Assembly: GCA_023428425.1 (NCBI GenBank)
Contig: JAEYYP010000148.1
Span: 1 to 21,406 of the forward strand
Source of the DNA: Pseudomonadota bacterium
GTDB taxonomy: Bacteria; Pseudomonadota; Alphaproteobacteria; Rhizobiales; Devosiaceae
Reading direction: 5' to 3'
Length of the DNA: 21,406 bases
Every line of letters begins with the position of its first letter. Positions within the stretch are counted from its first letter, which is position 1. The notes under the pieces were generated by a model. It made no database searches. It saw only the letters and a list, made by a program, of their open reading frames with translations, and was not told where the DNA came from. The translations under genes and the position numbers were made by a program. Positions 10,150-19,410 of the stretch are shown here, in pieces.

Positions 10150-10680
10150 TTACCGCAGTGAAAGCGTGGTCTCGAGCATAGGCAGGTCGATTGTCGAGTC
10201 GAGACTGTCATACCGTTCGAACAGCCATCCATTTGTCGACCGCCGGTAGACGGTCACAAGAGCGACGTCCGGTTCGACCTGCATGATGATCTCGACGCTC
10301 CGCAAGGCCTGATACTCGCCCAGATTGACCACCACATCGATGTTCCGCGTGCCGGGCGACGAAACTTCGATCAGGACGGATGGGGCCGAGGCAAGCATGT
10401 CGTCGGGCTTGGACGGTCCGCAGTCCACAACCACATCAGGGTAGCGGACGGTCTGTTCGCCTGTTCTTATCCCGGTATCGCTGGTTGTTGTACTGCAGCC
10501 GCGATGGCGCGCCGCGGTATGCAGTGCGAACGCGACGTTGTCCTTGACAATGTTGTGCTGGCGTCTGGCACCAGTCATCATCCGGACTTCGCCGTTCACC
10601 AGTTCGAAGCGCCCTTCCTGGTGCACAACCCAGTCGAAGAACTCTTCCACCGATGTCGACTTGTGCGACATCACGTCCAT
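10150..10680 (-). CDS. Uma2-family (DUF820) nuclease-like protein
   Basis: This 176-aa protein matches the Uma2 family, which has a PD-(D/E)xK nuclease fold. It has FELVNGE with Glu26, RYPDVVVDCG with Asp82, and LIEVSSPGTRNID with Glu105. In relatives I know, a lysine sits four residues after the Asp of the last motif (pattern D...K...Y); here that position is Asn119, while Tyr123 is kept, so catalysis may be weakened. Family members are common and multi-copy in some bacteria; their biological role is unclear. I chose the ATG at 10680 because GAGG lies seven bases upstream; the frame extends to a TTG at 10695, and a later ATG at 10671 is also possible. It lies 51 nt downstream of gyrB on the same strand and could be co-transcribed. 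Confidence 0.85.
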   Translation of the reverse strand: MDVMSHKSTSVEEFFDWVVHQEGRFELVNGEVRMMTGARRQHNIVKDNVAFALHTAARHRGCSTTTSDTGIRTGEQTVRYPDVVVDCGPSKPDDMLASAPSVLIEVSSPGTRNIDVVVNLGEYQALRSVEIIMQVEPDVALVTVYRRSTNGWLFERYDSLDSTIDLPMLETTLSLR

Positions 10681-10731
10681 GCGCAGGCCTCGCAAGCGGT
10701 TCCCGGCAAACTAGCACGGGAGGGATACGCA

Positions 10732-13188
<2,457 letters not shown>

Positions 13189-13207
13189 AAAGGGGTCCCG
13201 AATCAGG

Positions 13208-13223
13208 TCAGCACGTGAGCTGA
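13208..13223. promoter_or_regulatory. Inverted repeat in the gyrB leader
   Basis: TCAGC and GCTGA flank a 6-nt centre that contains part of a CACGTG hexamer, 20-35 nt upstream of the gyrB TTG start. It could be a hairpin in the leader or a protein-binding palindrome. A GANTC site overlaps the nearby 13200-13204. No function is demonstrated. Confidence 0.3.
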
Positions 13224-13362
13224 TTTTTCACTAGCGGATGGGAGGGGCTTACCCAAGCTAAATGGCTATTTTGAGCCGGTTTTGCAAGGCTTTCCGGGCG
13301 GCGCCGGCCCCTGCCTTGCGGGATGGCGGCGGAATGCTAGCCTTCGGACTTTGGGGGATTTC

Positions 13363-14319
13363 ATGGCATCGGATTTTGAGACGGCGCTGGTTGCGGGAGA
13401 TATCGCGGCGCTGCGTGCCATCCCCAAGGCCGACCTGCACAACCACCTCATCGGGGGCGGCAACCGCGACGATGTCCGGGAAAAGACCGGCGTGGACGTG
13501 GCGCCGCTCGGCTACGTGCTCCAGTCGATGGACGAGATGCACGCATGGAACGGCAAGCATATAGGCGACGCCTTCAAGGGACCGCTTGGCCGCATGGTCG
13601 GAATCGAGACGGCCTTCATGCAGGCCAAGCGCGATGGCGTCACCCGGCTCGACGGTGGCGAAGACGTCTGGGCCATGACGCTCTGGGAGAACCGGGACGT
13701 GGCGCGCCTGACCGAAACGATGCAGGAAATCCACGCGCGGGTCGCGCCCGAGATCGAATGGACGCCGCAGGTGGGTCTCTCCCGGCATTGCCCCATCCAG
13801 TACCTGATGGAGTGGAGCGCGCCGTTCCTGGAGCTCGACTTCTACCAGACCGTCGACCTCTATGCCGACGAGTTCGCCCAGCCGATTACCGTGTTCAAGC
13901 CAGTCTATCGCGCCGCCAAGGCCAAGGGCCTGCGCCTCCGTGCCCATGTAGGCGAATGGGGCACCGCCGACGACGTCTGGCAGGCGGTCGAGGAGCTCGA
14001 ACTCGACGAAGTGCAGCACGGCATCGCCGCAGCGAGTTCGCCGCAGGTCATGCGCTTCCTCGCCGACAACAAGATCCGCCTCAACGTCTGCCCGACATCG
14101 AACATCATGCTGGGCCGCGTGGAGAGCATGGCGAAGCATCCGATCCGCAAGCTCTTCGACGCCGGGGTCATCGTGACGGTGAACACGGACGACGCGCTGA
14201 TGTTCGGCATCGGCGTGACCGATGAATACCTGTCGCTCTACCGGGCGGGGGTCTTCACGGCAGCCGAACTCGACCAGATCAGGCGCAACGGTCTCACCGA
14301 CCAGCCGCTCAGATCCTAG
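13363..14319 (+). CDS. Adenosine deaminase family protein (metal-dependent amidohydrolase)
   Basis: This 318-aa enzyme belongs to the adenosine/AMP deaminase family, zinc enzymes that hydrolyse an exocyclic amino group of purines. Metal ligands and catalytic residues are in place: HxH in KADLHNHL (His26, His28), HVGEWG (His195 ligand, Glu198 proton donor), VQHGI (His219), CPTSN, and NTDD (Asp276, Asp277). The substrate could be adenosine, a modified adenine nucleoside, or another aminopurine; HVGE instead of HAGE and an early C-terminal end (RRNGLTDQPLRS, without the usual final helix) separate it from standard Add. I chose the ATG at 13363 because GGGGGA lies seven bases upstream; the frame is open to a TTG at 13282. 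It is transcribed against its neighbours, lying between gyrB and recF, and its TAG shares the four bases CTAG with the recF stop. Confidence 0.9.
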   Translation: MASDFETALVAGDIAALRAIPKADLHNHLIGGGNRDDVREKTGVDVAPLGYVLQSMDEMHAWNGKHIGDAFKGPLGRMVGIETAFMQAKRDGVTRLDGGEDVWAMTLWENRDVARLTETMQEIHARVAPEIEWTPQVGLSRHCPIQYLMEWSAPFLELDFYQTVDLYADEFAQPITVFKPVYRAAKAKGLRLRAHVGEWGTADDVWQAVEELELDEVQHGIAAASSPQVMRFLADNKIRLNVCPTSNIMLGRVESMAKHPIRKLFDAGVIVTVNTDDALMFGIGVTDEYLSLYRAGVFTAAELDQIRRNGLTDQPLRS

Positions 14320-15425
14320 CTCAGCCGCCCGTCGCGCACCGTGACCCGCTGGGCGTCATCGCGCAGGGCCTCGAACAGGATCGGGTCTGTCCCGGTCATG
14401 AAGCACTGGGTCGAAAGGCTGTCGAGCGCCACGAACAAGGCGGCGCGGCGGCTCGGGTCGAGGTGGGCGGCGATCTCGTCGAGCAGCAGGAACGGGGCGA
14501 TGCCGGTGGTGCGCTTCACCAGCCGCGCATGGGCGAGGATCAGGCCGATCAGCAGGGCCTTTTGTTCGCCCGTAGAGCCCAGCGCAGCGGGCATGTTCTT
14601 CTGGGTATGAACGATGTCGAGGTCGATCCGGTGCGGGCCCGCAAGCGTGCGGCCGGCGGCTCGATCGATTGGTCGTGTCGCGCCCCAGAGCTCGCGCAGC
14701 GCCTCCTCGAGCCCGGCTGAAGAATCCGGCACCGGCCGGTCCTCGAACAGCAGCGTCAGCCCAAGGCGCGCCGAGGGAAAGTCGGTGCCCGGTTCGGTGG
14801 CCGCGAGCGCCTGCAGGTCGGAAATGGCATCGGCGCGGGCGAAGTGCACCGCGGCCGCCAGGCTCGCCATCTGGGCCTCGAGCGCATCGAGCCAGCGCCG
14901 GTCGGTATCCTCGTCGAGGAGCCGGTTGCGCTGGCGCATCGCCTTTTCGTAGTCGGAGACGGTGGCCGAGTGGCCGGGGATCAGCGTGGTCACCAGCCGG
15001 TCGAGGAAGCGGCGGCGGTCGGACGCCGGCCCGGTGAACAGCCCGTCCATCGACGGAGTGAGCCACAGCACGCGCAGGTAGGCGCTCATTTCCTCGATGG
15101 TTTTGGCGTTGGCCCCGTTGATGCGGACGCGGCGGCCTCCTTCAGGGTTGCTGCCGGTGCCGATATCGACCGGTCCGGCGGGCGTTTCCACCGTCACCGC
15201 CACGGCCCAGTTGCCGTCCGAGCCCTGCGCCCCCACCTCGTCGAAGCTGGCGCCACGCAACCCCCGTCCGGGCGACAGCAGCGACACGGCCTCCAGCAGG
15301 TTGGTCTTGCCCGCGCCGTTTGGCCCCACCAGCACCAGATGCCGCCCGTCTAGATCGAGAGCGGCCGACTGGTAATTGCGGAACTGGGATAGCCGCAGGC
15401 GGGAAAGGTGGCGGAGCGGGCGCAC
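14316..15425 (-). CDS. recF: DNA replication and repair protein RecF
   Basis: RecF helps load RecA on gapped DNA with RecO and RecR. The 369-aa SMC-like ATPase has the Walker A motif GPNGAGKT at 34-41, the signature region STGEQKALLIGLILAHA, and Walker B FLLLDEIAAHLD followed by a D-loop. Length fits the family (about 360-385). The start is GTG at 15425, which overlaps an upstream TAG; no strong ribosome binding site is seen, and the conserved RLRLSQFRNY begins at residue 9, so the start cannot lie much later. It follows dnaN by about 92 nt, a spacer filled by a structured repeat, and ends convergently with the deaminase gene through a shared CTAG. Confidence 0.97.
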   Translation of the reverse strand: MRPLRHLSRLRLSQFRNYQSAALDLDGRHLVLVGPNGAGKTNLLEAVSLLSPGRGLRGASFDEVGAQGSDGNWAVAVTVETPAGPVDIGTGSNPEGGRRVRINGANAKTIEEMSAYLRVLWLTPSMDGLFTGPASDRRRFLDRLVTTLIPGHSATVSDYEKAMRQRNRLLDEDTDRRWLDALEAQMASLAAAVHFARADAISDLQALAATEPGTDFPSARLGLTLLFEDRPVPDSSAGLEEALRELWGATRPIDRAAGRTLAGPHRIDLDIVHTQKNMPAALGSTGEQKALLIGLILAHARLVKRTTGIAPFLLLDEIAAHLDPSRRAALFVALDSLSTQCFMTGTDPILFEALRDDAQRVTVRDGRLS

Positions 15426-15427
15426 TA

Positions 15428-15516
15428 GATCATGTCGCCGAAACGTCTACATGATCCAGGTCTTGATCTGTCGCGCTTCCGAACCGCAAAACCGTCGCCA
15501 CTTTTGCTGGAAGCGC
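15428..15516. repeat. Two hairpin-forming inverted repeats between dnaN and recF
   Basis: The first is GATCATGT (15428-15435) with ACATGATC (15449-15456), loop 13 nt. The second is GCGCTTCC (15473-15480) with GGAAGCGC (15509-15516), and inside it GCAAAA pairs with TTTTGC, giving a long interrupted hairpin. The phrase CCGCAAAACCG...CCACTTTTGC resembles a dispersed intergenic repeat known from Hyphomicrobiales genomes. It fills almost the entire 92-nt gap and may end or attenuate transcription between the genes. Confidence 0.65.
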
Positions 15517-15517
15517 T

Positions 15518-16642
15518 CTAAACCCGCATCGGCATCAGCACGTAGAGCGCCTTGGCCTCGCCGTCCTCGCGCACCAGGGTGGGCGAGCCCGCATCGTTGA
15601 AGAGAAACACCGCGTTTTCCGAGCGGATCTGGCCGATGATGTCGAGCAGGTAGCGCGCGTTGAAGCCGATCTCGAAGCTCTCGGGCTCGAACTCTACTGC
15701 GATTTCCTCGCTCGCGGTGCCGTGGTCGGGGTTGGTCACCGACAGCTCGAGCTGCCCTTCGCGCATCGACAGCTTTACCGCCTTGCCGCCGCGATCGGAC
15801 GCAATCGTCGAGACGCGATCGACGGCGGTGGCGAAGCTCGCCTTGTCGACGTTCATCTGCTTGTCGTTGTTCTTGGGCGTTACCCGATCGTAGTCCGGGA
15901 AGGTGCCCTCGATCAGCTTCGACAGCAGCACCACCGAGCCGAGCGTCACGCGAATCTTGGTGTCCGAGACCTCAACCGAGACCTCGGCCTCGGGGTCGGC
16001 GCCATCGAGCAGCTTCTGCACCTCGGAGACGGTCTTCTTGGGCACGATGATGCCCGGCATGCCCTTGGCGCCCACCGGCGCAGCGGCTTCGGCGCGCGCC
16101 ATGCGGTGGCCATCGGTAGCCACGGCGCGCAGCGTCGGTACACCGTTCACCTCGAGCGTATGGAGGTAGATGCCGTTGAGGTAATAGCGGGTTTCCTCGT
16201 TCGAGATGGCGAACTGGGTGCGCTCGATCAGTTCGCGCAGCAGCGCGGCGCCGATCGAGAAGGTATGGGTGAAGCTGCCTGACTTGAGGTCAGGGAAGGA
16301 ATCCGGGGACAGGCAGGCGAGGTGGAAGCGCGAGCGGCCCGACGTCACCAGCAGCTGCTCGGTTCCCTCGTTCTCGAGCCGCACTTCGGCGCCATCGGCG
16401 AGCTTGCGGACGATTTCGTACAGCGTGTGTGCCGGCACCGTCGTCGTACCGGAATGGCCGACCATGGCAGGGACGCTTTCGGTTACCTCGATGTCGAGGT
16501 CGGTGGCGCGCAGGTCGAGCGACCCGTCCGCGGCCTTCAGCAGTACGTTGGCGAGGATCGGGTAAGTGTTGCGCCGCTCGACCACGCGATGCACGTGGCT
16601 CAGCGACTTGAGCAAATGGTTACGCTCCAGAGTGACTTTCAT
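15518..16642 (-). CDS. dnaN: DNA polymerase III subunit beta (sliding clamp)
   Basis: The beta clamp is a ring-shaped dimer that holds the replicative polymerase on DNA. The 374-aa length and the three repeated clamp domains of about 120 aa each fit the family. The protein starts MKVTLERNHLLKSLSHVHRV, typical of alphaproteobacterial DnaN, contains VERRNTYPILANVLLKA in domain I, and ends in ALYVLMPMRV, the conserved C-terminus that builds the peptide-binding pocket (usually MPMRL/MPMRV). The ATG at 16642 matches the conserved N-terminus. It lies downstream of dnaA and a small ORF, and upstream of recF. Confidence 0.98.
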   Translation of the reverse strand: MKVTLERNHLLKSLSHVHRVVERRNTYPILANVLLKAADGSLDLRATDLDIEVTESVPAMVGHSGTTTVPAHTLYEIVRKLADGAEVRLENEGTEQLLVTSGRSRFHLACLSPDSFPDLKSGSFTHTFSIGAALLRELIERTQFAISNEETRYYLNGIYLHTLEVNGVPTLRAVATDGHRMARAEAAAPVGAKGMPGIIVPKKTVSEVQKLLDGADPEAEVSVEVSDTKIRVTLGSVVLLSKLIEGTFPDYDRVTPKNNDKQMNVDKASFATAVDRVSTIASDRGGKAVKLSMREGQLELSVTNPDHGTASEEIAVEFEPESFEIGFNARYLLDIIGQIRSENAVFLFNDAGSPTLVREDGEAKALYVLMPMRV

Positions 16643-16675
16643 TTACCCGATAAACCCCTGCGGACGGCCTGAGAA

Positions 16676-16690
16676 CCCGGTCGGACCGGG
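16676..16690. promoter_or_regulatory. Perfect palindrome in the dnaN leader
   Basis: CCCGGTC-G-GACCGGG is a 15-nt perfect palindrome about 34 nt upstream of the dnaN start. It could be a protein-binding operator or a short hairpin in the leader RNA. No T-run follows on the minus strand, so it is not a terminator. Confidence 0.4.
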
Positions 16691-16728
16691 CTTGGACATT
16701 TGCAAGTGCGCAACAAAAACGCAAGTAG

Positions 16729-16774
16729 CGCGGGCCGCCGGAGCGGCCGCGTTCCCCAGGGGTTTGCACCCTGG
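16729..16774 (-). terminator. Two tandem stem-loops after the small ORF, terminator or attenuator candidate
   Basis: In the minus-strand transcript, CCAGGG/CCCTGG (16769-16774 with 16756-16761) is followed by a GC-rich hairpin with a TCCG loop (16729-16751). A five-T run lies about ten bases beyond, farther away than in a standard intrinsic terminator. It separates the small ORF from the dnaN leader. Confidence 0.35.
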
Positions 16775-16777
16775 CGG

Positions 16778-16969
16778 CTAGCGGTCGAGGGCAGCGTCGA
16801 GCTGGCGGGCGATCGCATCCACCCGGCGCTCGGCTTCCTCGGCATCCAGCCGCTGCAACATCTCGTGCCAGGCCCGGTCGGCCGGCTCGGCCTCCTGGAT
16901 GGCACGCCTGCGGAAGTCGAGCCGCTTCAGGCCCGACCGCAACCGCAGCAACACACGCGGTTTCACCAC
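16778..16969 (-). CDS. Small hypothetical protein between dnaA and dnaN
   Basis: I do not recognise this 63-aa ORF. Its codons end almost always in G or C and use GAG, GCC, CTC, GAC and ATC, as the flanking genes do, which supports real coding. The protein is rich in Arg, Glu, Leu and Ala and looks helical: a basic first half with LRLRSGLKRLDFRRRAIQ, then an acidic-basic helix WHEMLQRLDAEEAERRVDAI. There is no signal peptide and no membrane segment. I prefer the GTG at 16969, with GGGA nine bases upstream; the frame continues to a TTG at 16990 without a binding site. It is on the same strand as dnaA and dnaN and would be the second gene of that series. A chance ORF remains possible. Confidence 0.5.
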   Translation of the reverse strand: MVKPRVLLRLRSGLKRLDFRRRAIQEAEPADRAWHEMLQRLDAEEAERRVDAIARQLDAALDR

Positions 16970-17002
16970 TGCTTGTTCCCAACTACGCAACTAGGCACTA
17001 AC

Positions 17003-17021
17003 TCGGCCCGACTGGGGCCGA
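17003..17021 (-). terminator. Possible dnaA terminator hairpin
   Basis: TCGGCCC (17003-17009) and GGGCCGA (17015-17021) form a 7-bp stem with a 5-nt loop 43 nt after the dnaA stop. The bases after it on the minus strand (GTTAGT...) are only moderately T-rich. Confidence 0.4.
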
Positions 17022-17063
17022 ACGCGTTGGGTGGGGGATACTGCCCCGCACCCGAAACCGGTC

Positions 17064-18521
17064 TCACTCCTCGAGCATGCGCTTCAGCAGCTCGATCTCC
17101 TGGGCGAGGTCACCATCGTCCTTGATCATCTGCTCCACCTTGCGCACCGAGTGCAGCACCGTGGTGTGATCGCGGCCGCCGAAGCGTCGGCCGATCTCCG
17201 GCAGCGAGCGCGACGTCAGCGCCTTGGCGAGATACATGGCGATCTGACGCGGCCGCACCACGTCGCGCGCGCGGCGCGACGAGAGCAGGTCGTTGCGCGG
17301 CACCTTGTAGTGGCGCGACACGATGCGCAGGATGTCCTCGATGCGGACGCGGCGGGTATCGCGCGCACGCACCAGATCAGCGAGCGTCCGCTCGGCCAGC
17401 TGGACGGTGATCGGCTCCTTGGTCAGCTGGTTGGCGGCCAGCAGCCGGTTGACGGCACCATCGAGGTCGCGGCCGTGGCTCACCACCACGCGGGCGACGT
17501 ACTCGATCACCGAGGGGGTGAAATGCGCGTCGGCGAAGCGGGCGCTGGCCTGCTCGGCGCGGCGGGTGACGATGGCCTTCCTGAGTTCGAGATCGAGCGG
17601 GTTGATGCCGACTACGAGGCCACCCGAGAGGCGCGAGCGCACCCGCTCGTCGAGCATTTCGAGGTCGCGGGGCGGCGCATCGCCGGCACACACCACCTGC
17701 TTGGCGCCGGTCAGCAACGTGCCGAGGGTATGGCCGAACTCGGTGGCCGACTTGCCCTGCAGGAACTGCATGTCGTCGATCAGCAGCAGATCGACCCGCC
17801 GCAGCCACTCCTTGAAGCCCAGCGCCGACTGGCGCTGCACGGCATTGATGAAGTGGTACATGAAGTGATCGGCCGTCAGGTAGACGATGTTCTTGGGCTC
17901 GCCGCTCGCCGCTGCCGCCCAGCCGATGGCGTTGAGCAGGTGCGACTTGCCCAGCCCGACGCTCGAATGGATGTAGACCGGGTTGAAGCTCACGGTGTTG
18001 TTGTTGACCGCGCTCGCCACCTGCCTGGCGACCTGCAGCGCCATCTCGTTGGAGGAGCCGGCAACGAAGCTGTCGAAGGTCATCTTGGCATCGAGAGCCG
18101 AGCCCGAAAGGGCGTCGCCTCGCGGCGCGGCACCCGGAGCCGGAAGCGGGTCGCGCGTCACGCGGGCAGCGGCCGGGGCACTGGCCGTCGCCTCCGCTTC
18201 GGCGACGATCACCGGCGCGACCTCGACCTTCTGCAGCGTGGGCCGGGCCTGTCCGTTGACGCGAACGGTCATGTGGACACGTCCGGTGCCGGGCAACTCG
18301 GCCTGGAAAGCACCGAGGATCTTCTCACCGTAGTTCGACTGCACCCAGGAACACAGGAAGCGGGTCGGCACAGAGACGTGCACGACGTCATCGACGACTT
18401 CCTCGAGCTCCAGCCGCGTGAACCACGAGTTGAAGACATCTTCACCGACAGCGGCGCGCAGCCGTGCCCGCACGCGCTGGAACAGTTCGCCAGTGGAAAC
18501 ATCCCTGCCATCGTGGCCCAT
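17064..18521 (-). CDS. dnaA: Chromosomal replication initiator protein DnaA
   Basis: DnaA binds DnaA boxes at the origin and, with ATP, melts it and loads the helicase. From the ATG at 18521 the protein has 485 aa. Domain I starts GELFQRVRARL, followed by a low-complexity Ala/Pro-rich linker at about 105-145. The AAA+ domain has Walker A SVGLGKS (187-193), Walker B LLLIDD (245-250), sensor II region GAVNRLLA, and the C-terminal DNA-binding domain has the DnaA signature FGGRDHTTVLHSVRKV (about 447-462). The frame is open to an ATG at 18611 (515 aa). I prefer 18521: six G lie nine bases upstream, the length fits the family, and the extra 30 residues use atypical codons (AGA, TTG, GGG). The longer form cannot be excluded. 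Confidence 0.96.
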   Translation of the reverse strand: MGHDGRDVSTGELFQRVRARLRAAVGEDVFNSWFTRLELEEVVDDVVHVSVPTRFLCSWVQSNYGEKILGAFQAELPGTGRVHMTVRVNGQARPTLQKVEVAPVIVAEAEATASAPAAARVTRDPLPAPGAAPRGDALSGSALDAKMTFDSFVAGSSNEMALQVARQVASAVNNNTVSFNPVYIHSSVGLGKSHLLNAIGWAAAASGEPKNIVYLTADHFMYHFINAVQRQSALGFKEWLRRVDLLLIDDMQFLQGKSATEFGHTLGTLLTGAKQVVCAGDAPPRDLEMLDERVRSRLSGGLVVGINPLDLELRKAIVTRRAEQASARFADAHFTPSVIEYVARVVVSHGRDLDGAVNRLLAANQLTKEPITVQLAERTLADLVRARDTRRVRIEDILRIVSRHYKVPRNDLLSSRRARDVVRPRQIAMYLAKALTSRSLPEIGRRFGGRDHTTVLHSVRKVEQMIKDDGDLAQEIELLKRMLEE

Positions 18522-19354
18522 GACAGTGTGCCCCCCTTTCGTAGCCAAGCTTCTTGCTGCCTCGGCCCCCGAGTTCCATTCGGTACGCCCCGCCGCCGCG
18601 TTCGTCGCCATCGTGTTTTCTGCCCCAATCCATGTTGTGACGGCCGCCCGCTTCTGGGCACGGCTTCGCCAACCTGCTGCCCGTTCGTGCGGGCAAACGT
18701 TCTCAATCCGCGGCTACTGCCCGGTACGCAATACTCAATTCTTCACAAGATCAGGACCGATGACGCGGTCCGTGCGCCAACCCGTTACTTGAAGCCGGCA
18801 GGACCGTCGGCAGTTCGCCTGAGGTCCCGTACTCTAATCAGGTTTCCCAAGATTGCAGGCCTTCTTGTCATGTCCGCCTTGGCCACGATCTCAGTCAGCA
18901 TATCTGCTGGTTTACTCTCACTCGGACTTCGGTCTGGCGCCGTTTGTCCTAAGCGACGAGGTCATCTTAGAGGGGTGGTTTCGGCCAATCAACGGGGGTT
19001 TTTAGCAGCAGGGGGGTTGACTCTGACCTTTGCAATTTCCTTCCCGGCACCCCCTCGGGCGGACGGAAAACCAAAGCCCTGTGACTCAAGGGGGAATCGG
19101 TTGTCGGCGGGATTTACGGAGCGTTAACGCCCGACCGGAGTCTCGTCACCTTCGAGACAATTCTTTCCAAAATTGCGAATGAATTTTCGATGACGACCTG
19201 CCTCAAAGGCCCGGAAATGCTGGCATTCCGCCGGTTGATAACTCGACACAATCGTGTCGTATTCCTGTCACACGTGGGGGGTGGATTTCAGGTCGGCGGC
19301 ACTGCGGCGCACGGTCGCGCCTGGCGCGGTCGACTCATTGCCCGAGCGATCTGG
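18522..19354. other. Long non-coding region upstream of dnaA (dnaA regulatory region, possible origin elements)
   Basis: No credible gene lies here on either strand. It contains a hairpin TGCCCG/CGGGCA (18678-18695); an AT-rich patch at 19159-19188 (about three quarters A+T in a GC-rich genome) with an inverted repeat AAAATT/AATTTT; a perfect palindrome GCGTTAACGC at 19121-19130; an inverted repeat CGACAC/GTGTCG at 19244-19259; five GANTC sites between 19019 and 19336; and two one-mismatch DnaA-box-like sites, TTCTTCACA at 18739-18747 and TTATCAACC on the minus strand at 19233-19241. The dnaA promoter must lie here, but I cannot place -35 and -10 with confidence. Confidence 0.6.
19244..19259. 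promoter_or_regulatory. Operator-like inverted repeat upstream of dnaA
   Basis: CGACAC-AATC-GTGTCG is a 6-bp perfect inverted repeat with a 4-nt centre, right next to the DnaA-box-like TTATCAACC (19233-19241, minus strand). Its size suits a dimeric regulator, but no regulator is identified. Confidence 0.35.
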
Positions 19355-19355
19355 C

Positions 19356-19384
19356 AAAACAAAAGGCTCCCGGAAGGGAGCCTT
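19356..19384 (-). terminator. Rho-independent terminator of rpsT
   Basis: AAGGCTCCC and GGGAGCCTT (19363-19371 and 19376-19384) form a perfect 9-bp stem with a 4-nt loop. On the minus strand it is followed by TTTTGTTTT, ideal for intrinsic termination, 27 nt after the rpsT stop. It isolates rpsT from dnaA. Confidence 0.93.
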
Positions 19385-19410
19385 CGTCAACCGGTTCCGG
19401 AGGACTTCGA

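Noticed and set aside
16643..16777. Possible tRNA in the hairpin-rich dnaN leader
   Set aside because: No cloverleaf, anticodon arm or TTCGA-type T-loop can be arranged; the hairpins are unrelated stems.
17031..19127. 698-codon plus-strand open frame opposite dnaA
   Set aside because: Antisense to a complete dnaA and continuing through non-coding sequence; no recognisable domain.
18522..19354. A firm oriC call upstream of dnaA
   Set aside because: Only two DnaA-box-like sites, each with one mismatch, were found and no cluster of boxes; reported as a tentative finding instead.
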